The translations under genes and the position numbers were made by a program. A stretch of 64,000 nucleotides of DNA from Taibaiella sp. GTDB taxonomy: Bacteria; Bacteroidota; Bacteroidia; Chitinophagales; Chitinophagaceae. The stretch covers positions 140,658-204,657 of the forward strand of contig JAHHDV010000026.1 in NCBI GenBank assembly GCA_019739295.1. Reading direction: 5' to 3'. Of this stretch, positions 19,046 to 27,435 are shown in pieces (position 1 is the first letter of the stretch; each line of letters starts with the position of its first letter). The notes under the pieces were generated by a model. That model worked only from the letters and a program-made list of their open reading frames with translations, was not told where the DNA came from and made no database searches.

Positions 19046-20659
19046 ATGAACTTCAAGAGGACTATTTCATACCTGTTTTTTATTGTCCTGTTCTTTATGC
19101 TCTCCTTAGGGATCTCATCTTGCGGAGACAGCACGTCATTGGATCTGTTCAAGAGCGATTTTGTGGATGTAGCATCGTTTCAAAGCAAAAGCAGCCAACG
19201 CTTCCACCCGATCAATGATAAGGATTCCGCATTCATTTCCCGGAATCTGAAAGATATGCCTTTTAATGTGAATTACACTTATCAGCTTCGGGAACATCTT
19301 CCTGTATGGATAGATAAGAGGGGGCTGAAAAAAGGAACTAAGGAAATACTGAACCGGGTCGCACAACTGGAGGATGAGGGAATTCATATTACAGATGAAA
19401 AAAACCGGATCGCTGTCCTTTTGCGGAAACTGGAAAATGAGCAGGGTATCGACGTCGATAGTTTATTGGATTGGGACCGGACCCTGACCGGGCTCTATCT
19501 TGCAGTAGCCCGGGAATTATTATTGGGCAGGGATTTTGATCACATCGATGATCAGTGGTTCGTGGAGAATGATTCTGTTTTCTTTGCACCGCATTACCTT
19601 GCAGGCTGGGACTCCGACTCCTTTCCTTCTTTTGATACATTCAGGTCTGATATCCCGGAGTATGCTATGATCCTGGAAGAAATAAAGTTCTGGAAAGCTT
19701 TGACACAAGACCAGCAATATATTTCTGTAAAAAATAATTTCAATGCGGATTCTTCACTGATGTTCCTGATCGATAAGGAATGCAGAGGATATGATAACGG
19801 TGCGGATACACTGCCGGCGGACCCAGATAAAATAGCTGCATACCAGGAGCTCTTTGGATTGAAAAAGAGCGGGAAACTGGATGAGTTCACTACCCTGATG
19901 CTGCAAACCAAACCGGAGGACCATATCAGGACACTCCAGGTGAACCTGAACAGGTTGAGAAGATTACCGAGGGATTTGGGACCACATTATGTATGGGTGA
20001 ATATTCCATTGATGGAGCTGGATTATTTCAGAGATAAAAAGCAGCGATTTCACTCGAGGGTTATTGTCGGAAAGACGGCAAGACCGACACCTTCTATCAG
20101 TTCCCCGATGACCAATATCGTTTTCAATCCACCCTGGGGCGTCCCGCCGACCATCCTCAAGAATGATGTCGGTCCCGGCGTGGCCAGGAGAGGAGGAAGC
20201 TACCTGGCCGGAAAAGGCCTGCGGGCGTATGATTCCAGGGGCAGGGATGTGACACATCTGGTCAACGGTTCCAACTACAGGAAGTATACTATATCCCAGC
20301 CACCCGGTGCCCGGAATGCTTTGGGTGAGATCAAGTTCAATATGCCCAACAGGGAAGCCATTTACATCCATGATACGCCCAACAGGGGGCAGTTTGCCAG
20401 TAATTACAGGGCTTTGAGTTCGGGATGTGTCCGTGCCGAAAATCCAAGACAGCTGGCAGAGCTCATTCTCGGTACCGATAGTTTCTCTTTGAGCAATATT
20501 GATCACATCATCTCCACCCGCAAGACCAGGTCTAAAAACCTGGATCAGAAGATCCCTGTATATATTATCTACCTGACAGTAGCCCCCAATACCAAGGGTT
20601 CAGGGATCAGGTACCTCCCGGATATCTATGGCCGGGATAAGAAAATGCTGAAATCATAG
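19046..20659 (+). CDS. L,D-transpeptidase (YkuD family, LdtD/YcbB-like) lipoprotein
   Basis: About 537 residues from ATG 19046 (MNFKRTISYLFF), chosen because it starts a lipoprotein signal ending LGISSC; the longer frame from 18977 adds no conserved sequence. A peptidoglycan-binding-like helical part (IAAYQELFGLKKSGKLDE) precedes the YkuD domain, which has MTNIVFNPPWGVPPTI, IKFNMPN, IYIHDTP and SSGCVRAENP with the catalytic cysteine at residue 461. Such enzymes make 3-3 cross-links in peptidoglycan or attach proteins to it from the periplasmic side. The domain order matches the E. coli LdtD type. It is followed by DPP IV on the same strand. Confidence 0.9.
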   Translation: MNFKRTISYLFFIVLFFMLSLGISSCGDSTSLDLFKSDFVDVASFQSKSSQRFHPINDKDSAFISRNLKDMPFNVNYTYQLREHLPVWIDKRGLKKGTKEILNRVAQLEDEGIHITDEKNRIAVLLRKLENEQGIDVDSLLDWDRTLTGLYLAVARELLLGRDFDHIDDQWFVENDSVFFAPHYLAGWDSDSFPSFDTFRSDIPEYAMILEEIKFWKALTQDQQYISVKNNFNADSSLMFLIDKECRGYDNGADTLPADPDKIAAYQELFGLKKSGKLDEFTTLMLQTKPEDHIRTLQVNLNRLRRLPRDLGPHYVWVNIPLMELDYFRDKKQRFHSRVIVGKTARPTPSISSPMTNIVFNPPWGVPPTILKNDVGPGVARRGGSYLAGKGLRAYDSRGRDVTHLVNGSNYRKYTISQPPGARNALGEIKFNMPNREAIYIHDTPNRGQFASNYRALSSGCVRAENPRQLAELILGTDSFSLSNIDHIISTRKTRSKNLDQKIPVYIIYLTVAPNTKGSGIRYLPDIYGRDKKMLKS

Positions 20660-20743
20660 GAGAAATCACGCGGTATGTCTAAAAACAGGGCAAGCCTGCA
20701 CTTTTTTAGTTAATTTGCCGGACTTAATATCAAGCATTTATTT

Positions 20744-22942
20744 ATGAATAGAATTTTCCCTATCCCGGTTTTTTTGGGTATGATGTGCCTGTGCCTGTTT
20801 CAGGCGGGAACAGGCTATTCCCAGAAAAAGAAAATCACACTTGAAGATATTTTCTTAAAGAATACATTTGCGATCAAACAGGTGCCCGGATTTACCCCGT
20901 TGCACGACGAAAGGTTTTATACTGCGATCTCTACCGATAAGGTCGCCGGACAGAATGTAGCGGCCATAGTACAGTATGAAGTGCAGACCAGGAATAAAGC
21001 AGGTACAATCCTTAGCCTGGATGAAAGCCAGGCGGATGGAGATATACAGGATTATGTATTCTCCGAAGATGAATCTAAGCTATTACTTTTTTTCAATGGT
21101 GAAAACATCTACCGCAGGTCCATCCTGTATAACGTCATGCTCTATGACCGGGATTCAAAAAAGATGACCCCCATCAGCGAGGATAAGATCCTGCATGCTA
21201 CATTTAGCCCGAAAGGGGACAAGATCGCTTATGTTTACAAGAATAATATTTATATATACGATATTGCATCCGGGCAGCGACAGCAGATCACACAGGATGG
21301 CAGGTGGAACTATGTCATCAACGGGAATTGCGACTGGGTCTATGAAGAAGAATTTGGCTTTACACAGGCCTATCAATGGTCCCCGGATGGTAAGCGAATC
21401 GCATATTACCGTTTCGATGAGAGCAGGGTCAGGGAATACGCCATGACCAGGTTCAATGGCCTGTACCCGGAACAATATGTATATAAATATCCTAAAGCAG
21501 GAGAGGACAATTCCGTAGTCAGCATTCACATCTATGAAGTGGGTACCCGGAGGAGCCATACCGTAGATGTGGGTACAGAAACGGACCAGTACATTCCCCG
21601 GATCCAATGGGCCAACGAGGATGAACTGTGTGTACTACGCCTCAACAGATTACAGAATAAATTGGATTATTTGTTTTATAATGTACACAAGAATAGTTCG
21701 CAACCGGCACTGACTGATGATAATGAATATTATGTGGATATCCTGGATCCGCTGGTCTTTATCCGTGATGGCGCGAAGATGCTCTTCCAGTCTGAACGGG
21801 ATGGATATAATCATTTGTATCTCCTGGATCGTATCAGCGGGAAAGTAAAGCAGATCACCAAGGGAGAATATGATGTAGACCAGGTGCCGGGTTATGACCC
21901 TGAAAGGGAAGAAGTTTATTTTACGGCAGGCATAGACCAGCCTGTGCAACGCAATCTTTATGCTGTTTCCACCCGCGACGGCCGGTTAAGAAAGGTGACC
22001 AAAGTCAATGGGTGGGTGAAGGTTTCCGCATTTCCATCAATGAAGAAATTTTTGGTCAACAGCAGCAATATGACCGAACTCCCTGTATTCACACTGATAG
22101 ACAATAATGGAAAAGTGCTCAGCCATATTGAAAGTAATGAGGAACTGAAAGATAAAATGGCTTCTTATCAATGGGGGAGAATCGAATCCCGGCAATTCCT
22201 TGCTGACGACGGCAGCACTTCTTTGAATGCCTGGGTCATCTATCCCCCGGATTTTAAAGAAACCGGTAAATACCCGGTCCTGATGTACCAGTACAGTGGT
22301 CCCGGGAGCCAGGAAGTGAAAGATGTATTTCCTCTTGGTAATTACTGGTGGCATCAGTATATGGCACAGGAAGGCTATATCGTAGTGTGTGTCGACGGCA
22401 GGGGAACAGGGGGCAGAGGGCAGGAGTTCAGAAAGTCGACCTACCTGCAGTTGGGCAATCTTGAAAGTGCTGACCAGATCGCAGTGGCAAGACAACTGGG
22501 CAGGCTCAGCTATGTGGATGCTTCCCGTATCGGTATCTGGGGATGGAGTTACGGAGGATTCATGAGCGCTACTTGTCTGCTCAAGGGACATGACATATTC
22601 AAGACTGCAGTGAGTGTAGCACCTGTTACGAACTGGAGGTTTTATGACAATATCTATACAGAAAGATTTATGCGCACACCTCAGGAGAATCCTGAGGGCT
22701 ATGATGACAATTCACCTTTGAATATGGCTTCCCTGCTCGAAGGAAACCTGTTGCTCATCCACGGTACAGCAGATGATAATGTGCATTTTCAAAACTCTGT
22801 CATGCTGACAGATGCATTGATACGGGCCGGCAAGCAATTTGAAAGTATCTATTACCCGGATAAAGATCATGGTATCTATGGTGGCAATACCAGGTACCAG
22901 TTATTCACGAGGATCACGGATTACATTAAGGAACATTTATAA
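20744..22942 (+). CDS. Dipeptidyl peptidase IV-like S9 family serine peptidase
   Basis: Exported prolyl dipeptidyl peptidase of 732 residues that removes X-Pro dipeptides from peptide N-termini. The signal peptide is near residues 1-27. A long beta-propeller follows (WNYVINGNCDWVYEEEFGF contains the Glu pair that binds the substrate N-terminus). The alpha/beta hydrolase domain has YPVLMYQYSGPGSQ, VDGRGTGGRGQEFR, GIWGWSYGGFMS with the nucleophile Ser602, HGTADDNVHFQN with the Asp, and DKDHGIYGG with the His. It lies upstream of a CoA-transferase subunit and a POT peptide transporter, so released dipeptides may be imported by its neighbour. Confidence 0.94.
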   Translation: MNRIFPIPVFLGMMCLCLFQAGTGYSQKKKITLEDIFLKNTFAIKQVPGFTPLHDERFYTAISTDKVAGQNVAAIVQYEVQTRNKAGTILSLDESQADGDIQDYVFSEDESKLLLFFNGENIYRRSILYNVMLYDRDSKKMTPISEDKILHATFSPKGDKIAYVYKNNIYIYDIASGQRQQITQDGRWNYVINGNCDWVYEEEFGFTQAYQWSPDGKRIAYYRFDESRVREYAMTRFNGLYPEQYVYKYPKAGEDNSVVSIHIYEVGTRRSHTVDVGTETDQYIPRIQWANEDELCVLRLNRLQNKLDYLFYNVHKNSSQPALTDDNEYYVDILDPLVFIRDGAKMLFQSERDGYNHLYLLDRISGKVKQITKGEYDVDQVPGYDPEREEVYFTAGIDQPVQRNLYAVSTRDGRLRKVTKVNGWVKVSAFPSMKKFLVNSSNMTELPVFTLIDNNGKVLSHIESNEELKDKMASYQWGRIESRQFLADDGSTSLNAWVIYPPDFKETGKYPVLMYQYSGPGSQEVKDVFPLGNYWWHQYMAQEGYIVVCVDGRGTGGRGQEFRKSTYLQLGNLESADQIAVARQLGRLSYVDASRIGIWGWSYGGFMSATCLLKGHDIFKTAVSVAPVTNWRFYDNIYTERFMRTPQENPEGYDDNSPLNMASLLEGNLLLIHGTADDNVHFQNSVMLTDALIRAGKQFESIYYPDKDHGIYGGNTRYQLFTRITDYIKEHL

Positions 22943-23049
22943 GACTGAAGAAGAGAAAACCCGGTAAATGAAAGATGTTCACAAATGAAAGCTCATATTG
23001 TTTTTCCCATCAATCCGTACAGGCTGGGGTATGATAATCAAATTTATAA

Positions 23050-23057
23050 TACCTTTG
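23050..23057 (+). promoter_or_regulatory. Candidate -7 promoter upstream of CoA-transferase gene
   Basis: TACCTTTG matches TAnnTTTG exactly and lies 26 bases before the ATG at 23083. There is no clear -33 TTG. Confidence 0.4.
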
Positions 23058-23082
23058 TGCCACTAGAGAAACAAATCAAATC

Positions 23083-23739
23083 ATGGCTTTAAATAAATCG
23101 CAGATCGCGCAAAGAATAGCAAAAGAATTAAAAGACGGGATGTATGTCAACCTGGGGATCGGTATCCCGACTTTGGTCGCGAATAATGTGCCCCCGGGGA
23201 TAGAGATTGTTCTCCAGAGTGAGAACGGTATGCTGGGAATCGGACCGTTTCCGAAGAAAGACCAGGTAGATCCCGATTTGATCAATGCAGGCAAGCAAAC
23301 GGTCACTTTACAGACCGGTGGATCTTATTTCGGATCCGAGATGAGTTTCGGGATGATCAGGGCCGGAAAAGTGGACCTGACCGTATTGGGTGCGATGGAA
23401 GTAAGTGAAAACGGGGATATCGCCAACTGGAAAGTGCCGGGCAAGATGGTGAAAGGCATGGGTGGTGCTATGGACCTGGTAGCCTCTGCCAAAAATATTA
23501 TTGTAGCGATGCAGCATACGGACAAGGCTGGCAATTCCAAGCTCCTTCCAGAATGTACCCTGCCGATCACGGGATTGAAATGTGTGAAAAGGGTGGTCAC
23601 GGACCTGGGCTATTTTGAGATTGCAGATGGTGCTTTTATCCTGAAGGAATATGCACCCGGTGTAAGTATCGACGAGATCAAGGAAAAAACTGCAGGAAAA
23701 TTAATCGTTGCGGATGATGTGAAGGAAATGGAATTTTAA
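23083..23739 (+). CDS. scoB: 3-oxoacid CoA-transferase subunit B
   Basis: 218-residue beta subunit of succinyl-CoA:3-ketoacid CoA transferase, which moves CoA between succinyl-CoA and acetoacetate. It shows VNLGIGIPTLVANNVPPG, the catalytic glutamate in LQSENGMLGIGPFP, GSYFGSEMSFGMIRAG, GAMEVSENGDIANWKVPGK and KGMGGAMDLV. The alpha subunit is normally encoded next to it, but neither neighbour is one, so the partner must be elsewhere in the genome. The gene is bounded by its own promoter candidate and a terminator, so it appears monocistronic. Confidence 0.93.
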   Translation: MALNKSQIAQRIAKELKDGMYVNLGIGIPTLVANNVPPGIEIVLQSENGMLGIGPFPKKDQVDPDLINAGKQTVTLQTGGSYFGSEMSFGMIRAGKVDLTVLGAMEVSENGDIANWKVPGKMVKGMGGAMDLVASAKNIIVAMQHTDKAGNSKLLPECTLPITGLKCVKRVVTDLGYFEIADGAFILKEYAPGVSIDEIKEKTAGKLIVADDVKEMEF

Positions 23740-23763
23740 TGCAGTCCTGTCGAACCGGATTTG

Positions 23764-23795
23764 AATGCACCTGTAATGACCGGTGCATTTTTTTT
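23764..23795 (+). terminator. Intrinsic terminator after scoB
   Basis: Stem AATGCACC / GGTGCATT with a 10-base loop and a T run of eight, 25 bases after the scoB stop codon. Confidence 0.8.
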
Positions 23796-23867
23796 GCTTC
23801 CTATATTCCGGGGCCGGGTTTCAACTTTTTATATTATTTTTAACCGGTAATCATCAATCAAAACCGG

Positions 23868-25526
23868 ATGGAGCAAATTATGACGCCTAAGGCAAAGCAC
23901 CCTAAAGGGTTACCGTTTTTATTTTTGACAGAGATGTGGGAGCGGTTTGGCTACTACCTGATGCTTGGTATTTTCGTATTGTATATGAAAGGCAGTAAGG
24001 ATACCGGAGGTATGGGCTTTGATGCTGGTGAAGCGTATGAGATCTTCGGTACCTATATCGCCCTGACTTATCTGACCCCATTCCTGGGCGGGTTCCTGGC
24101 AGACCGGAAGATCGGATATATCAACGCGGTATATATCGGTGGGGCATTGATGGGATTAGGATACCTGGGATTTGCAATCGATGGCTTAGAGGCTTTTTAT
24201 GTGTCCATGGCATTGGTGATCATTGGCAATGGCTTCTTCAAGCCAAGTATATCCACCTTATTGGGGAACCTTTATTCCGAAGATCCATATAAGGCAAACA
24301 AAGATTCCGGCTACAATATTTTTTATATGGGCATCAATATCGGTGCTTTCGTGTGCAATATCATCGCTGCATTCATGCGGAATAAATATAGCTGGGATGC
24401 GGCATTCATCACTGCCGGAGTAGGCATGTTCCTGGGGCTGATCATCTTTACCATAGGGCTGCGCCATTACCGGTCTGCCAATGTACTGAAACCTGCGGCA
24501 GCCGGTGATATCGGGATCGGCAGGATCTTTGGCGTGGTTTTTGTTCCCGCGATTATAGCAGGAGTCATCGGCTGGATGATACCTGGCAATATATTCGGAA
24601 GTGACAGCAATGACGCTTTCCTGTTCGCATGTATTCCCGTTATTTTCTTCTTTGTGTCCCTGTACTGGAAAGCCAATGCTGAAGATAAGCGCCCGGTCGC
24701 AGCACTCCTGGCCATATTTGCAGTGAGTATCATGTTCTGGGCGGTATTCAAGCAGAACGGTACGGTACTGACCGACTGGGCTGAGAATTATACGAACCGG
24801 CAGGTGACAGGCGCAGGCGAGAAGATCGCCAAGGACCTGTACCTGGCAGATACGGTAAGGTATACCCGGACTACCGTCCCGGTTTATGATGAGCAGTTCA
24901 GGATTCAGAAAGATGCCCATGATGTGGAATTGAAGACTACAGACTACCCGGTTTATTTCAGGAATGTGGACCCTGAGAGGCTGCCGGAGCAGCAGCAGGT
25001 CATTGCCACTGCCAATACCGAATTATTCCAGTCGGTCAATCCATTCTGGGTAGTAGCGCTGACGCCGCTCGTGGTTGGATTCTTTGCCTTCCTCAGGCGC
25101 AGGGGAAAGGAGCCCACTACACCTGCCAAGATCGCCTGGGGTATGCTGATCTCGGCACTTTCCTGCCTGGTCATGGTAGGTGCGGTATATGCAGGCAGCC
25201 AGGGTGCCGTCAAAGTGTCCGCATTATGGCTGATCGCTTGTTACGGTGTGATCACCGTCGGGGAGCTGTTCTTGAGCCCTATGGGTTTATCCCTTGTATC
25301 CAAGCTGAGCCCTGTGCGCATTACTGCGTTGATGATGGGGGGCTTCTTCCTGTCTACATCCATAGGCAACAAGCTCTCTGGTATGCTGGCCAAGACCTGG
25401 TACAATTATGACAACAAAGCTCATTTTTTCCTCGTCAATTTCGGATTGTTGCTCATCTCAGCTGCCCTGGGTTTTATCCTGCTCCGGTGGATGAACAAAA
25501 TAATGAGAGAAAAAGGAATCAATTGA
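23868..25526 (+). CDS. Proton-dependent oligopeptide transporter (POT/PTR2 family)
   Basis: Inner-membrane di/tripeptide:H+ symporter of 552 residues. The N-terminal helix carries FLTEMWERFGYYLMLGIFVL with the ExxERFxYY proton-coupling motif. YLTPFLGGFLADRKIG and GNGFFKPSISTLLGNLY are PTR2 signatures. A long insertion between the two six-helix halves (about residues 300-385) and about 14 predicted spans fit the Bacteroidota subtype. ATG 23868 or 23880 are both possible starts. It lies beside the secreted DPP IV, so extracellular peptide trimming and dipeptide uptake may be linked. Confidence 0.94.
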   Translation: MEQIMTPKAKHPKGLPFLFLTEMWERFGYYLMLGIFVLYMKGSKDTGGMGFDAGEAYEIFGTYIALTYLTPFLGGFLADRKIGYINAVYIGGALMGLGYLGFAIDGLEAFYVSMALVIIGNGFFKPSISTLLGNLYSEDPYKANKDSGYNIFYMGINIGAFVCNIIAAFMRNKYSWDAAFITAGVGMFLGLIIFTIGLRHYRSANVLKPAAAGDIGIGRIFGVVFVPAIIAGVIGWMIPGNIFGSDSNDAFLFACIPVIFFFVSLYWKANAEDKRPVAALLAIFAVSIMFWAVFKQNGTVLTDWAENYTNRQVTGAGEKIAKDLYLADTVRYTRTTVPVYDEQFRIQKDAHDVELKTTDYPVYFRNVDPERLPEQQQVIATANTELFQSVNPFWVVALTPLVVGFFAFLRRRGKEPTTPAKIAWGMLISALSCLVMVGAVYAGSQGAVKVSALWLIACYGVITVGELFLSPMGLSLVSKLSPVRITALMMGGFFLSTSIGNKLSGMLAKTWYNYDNKAHFFLVNFGLLLISAALGFILLRWMNKIMREKGIN

Positions 25527-25532
25527 TTTGCC

Positions 25533-25565
25533 AATGCCGTTCGATAATGAACGGCATTTTTTTAA
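25533..25565 (+). terminator. Intrinsic terminator after the POT gene
   Basis: Perfect 10-bp stem AATGCCGTTC / GAACGGCATT, a GATAAT loop and a T run, just after the stop codon at 25526. Confidence 0.88.
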
Positions 25566-25638
25566 TTAAAGCCAAGGAATAAAGGACTACCCTGCCTCAT
25601 CAAGAAGCTGTAAATGGATCGCTGCCGGATCTCTCCCG

Positions 25639-26247
25639 TTACCGGAACAAGCTGAACTCCTTCAGCCGCTCTATGAATAAAAGTCCATGGGAAGGATCCA
25701 CGAAGACCAGCATATACAGCAGGCCGAACAATGCACCGTAAAGATGTGCATCATGATTGATATTGTCGGCTTGCATCCTGCTCATCCTTATGGAATAAAG
25801 GATATACAATATTGCGAATACAATAGCAGGAATCGGGATGGCGAAGAAAATGTACAAAGAACTCCAGGGATTAACGTAGATATAGGCAAAAATAACCGCA
25901 GCCACGGCCCCGGAGGCCCCGAGGGATCGGTAAGCCGGTTGGTTCTTGTATTTGATTAAAGTGGACAGGTCAGCTGCTACCAGTGCCAGCACATAGAACA
26001 ATACAAACTGTCCTCCGCCCAGGATGGATTCTACATAAGGTCCGAAGAAATACAGGGTCAGCATATTGAACAAAAGATGGGTCCAGTTGGCATGGATCAG
26101 GCCGGAGGTGAGCACCCTGTAGTATTCTGAAGGGGCACGATGCATCTCATACGGGTATAAAATGAACTTGTTGTAGAGCCTTTCATTGTTGAAACACAAA
26201 AATGAAAAGATGCAGCTGACAGCAATAATAAAATAAGTATAGTACAC
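25639..26247 (-). CDS. Rhomboid family intramembrane serine protease
   Basis: 202 residues and six predicted helices. The loop-1/TM2 region reads LIHANWTHLLFNMLTLYFFGP, with the HxxxN oxyanion residues. SLGASGAVAAVIFAYI holds the catalytic serine (GASGAV), and NHDAHLYGALFGLLYML the catalytic histidine. It cuts membrane proteins within the bilayer; its substrates are unknown. It is transcribed alone, divergent from kdsC. Confidence 0.92.
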   Translation of the reverse strand: MYYTYFIIAVSCIFSFLCFNNERLYNKFILYPYEMHRAPSEYYRVLTSGLIHANWTHLLFNMLTLYFFGPYVESILGGGQFVLFYVLALVAADLSTLIKYKNQPAYRSLGASGAVAAVIFAYIYVNPWSSLYIFFAIPIPAIVFAILYILYSIRMSRMQADNINHDAHLYGALFGLLYMLVFVDPSHGLLFIERLKEFSLFR

Positions 26248-26332
26248 AGGGACAGGTTGATAGATTGAACCCCGAATATAAGCACTGCATTTTAAATCCC
26301 GCTTATTTTTTTATTTCTTCCTGAACAGACAC

Positions 26333-26340
26333 TATCTTTG
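26333..26340 (+). promoter_or_regulatory. Candidate -7 promoter of kdsC
   Basis: TATCTTTG matches TAnnTTTG exactly and lies 28 bases before the kdsC ATG. Confidence 0.42.
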
Positions 26341-26368
26341 GAATCAAAGGAAAATTACCGCATATATT

Positions 26369-26866
26369 ATGAATATACTCAGCCATTTTAAGAATATCAA
26401 GGCATTTGTTATGGATATAGACGGAGTCCTGACCAACGGGCAGGTCTATATACAGGAAAACGGGACATTGCTCCGTGCTATGAATATCAAAGATGGCTAT
26501 GCGGTACAACTGGCTGTAAAGAAAGGTTACCATATCGTGGTGATCTCGGGAGCCAGTTCTGAGCCCTGCAAACTGAGATTACAGGCACTGGGAGTAGTGC
26601 ACGTTTACCTTGGCGTAAAGGACAAAGCTGAATTTTTAAAAGAAAAAAGTAAAGAATTGAAAATCCTGCTTCCCGAGTGTATCTACATCGGTGATGATAT
26701 GCCGGACCTGGAAGTAATGAAATTATGCGGACTGAGAGCCTGTCCCCAGGACTCCTGTCCCGATATCAAAATGATAGCAGATTATACCTCTGAAGCTAAA
26801 GGCGGGGAAGGCTGTATCCGCGATATTATAGAGAAGGTGATGAAAGTAAGAGGAGACTGGGAGTAA
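26369..26866 (+). CDS. kdsC: 3-deoxy-D-manno-octulosonate 8-phosphate phosphatase
   Basis: Cytosolic HAD-superfamily phosphatase without a cap domain, 165 residues, that frees KDO for lipid A-core assembly. HAD motif I is FVMDIDGVLTNG with Asp16 and Asp18; motif II is VVISGASS; the motif III lysine is in LGVKDKAEFL; motif IV is YIGDDMPDLEVM. The C-terminal TSEAKGGEGCIRDI matches the KdsC tail, in which a conserved glycine-rich segment inserts into a neighbouring active site. It converges on a small lipoprotein gene with two bases between stops. Confidence 0.93.
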   Translation: MNILSHFKNIKAFVMDIDGVLTNGQVYIQENGTLLRAMNIKDGYAVQLAVKKGYHIVVISGASSEPCKLRLQALGVVHVYLGVKDKAEFLKEKSKELKILLPECIYIGDDMPDLEVMKLCGLRACPQDSCPDIKMIADYTSEAKGGEGCIRDIIEKVMKVRGDWE

Positions 26867-26868
26867 GG

Positions 26869-27204
26869 TTATCGATCCGTCATCTTTTTAAACTGGGGTC
26901 CCGGTTGCTGTTCTTCCAGGGGACTTTCTGTCCGGGTCTCCTGATCTGAACTATCCTTTAGATCCGGGCCTGCAGGGGACATTCCGGGACTTCCGGCTTC
27001 CTGTCCGAAGCGGTAAGGGAGTTCCACTTTTTTTCTGTATTCAAAATTCCTTTCAGCTTCTACCATCCATTTTTCGATCTCTACCCGGGCGGCCGAATCG
27101 GCCCATCTCCTGGCTTCCGTTTCCGTATAGACCTTTTCTCCTTTGGTGCAGGCGGCAAGGAGACCAACAGGTATCAGAAATATAACTTTTAATAATGGAT
27201 TCAT
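26869..27204 (-). CDS. Small lipoprotein of unknown function
   Basis: 111 residues. A lipoprotein signal is clear (MNPLLKVIFLIPVGLLAAC, Cys19), so the mature protein is lipid-anchored. The next 40 residues are predicted helical and charged (ETEARRWADSAARVEIEKWM), and the tail is rich in Pro, Glu, Ser and Thr, probably disordered. No family was recognised. It diverges from the ABC exporter gene and converges tightly on kdsC. Confidence 0.7.
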   Translation of the reverse strand: MNPLLKVIFLIPVGLLAACTKGEKVYTETEARRWADSAARVEIEKWMVEAERNFEYRKKVELPYRFGQEAGSPGMSPAGPDLKDSSDQETRTESPLEEQQPGPQFKKMTDR

Positions 27205-27435
27205 TGGTAATTGTTTCTAAATTTTGGACCGCAACAAGCGATAGATCTTTACCTTTGAATGCAATTTTATTAAAAAGTTTCATCTTTTACGAAACTGTTT
27301 GCTGATAAATAATATTTAAAATGGCGGGTTTGCCGGCCAAAAGAGCCTGTATTAACGGCCAGGCTCAGGATCAACGGAGCGCATACATTACTTTGGTAAA
27401 GCGAAGGAAATGTTTAAGATACCTTTAATAATTAT

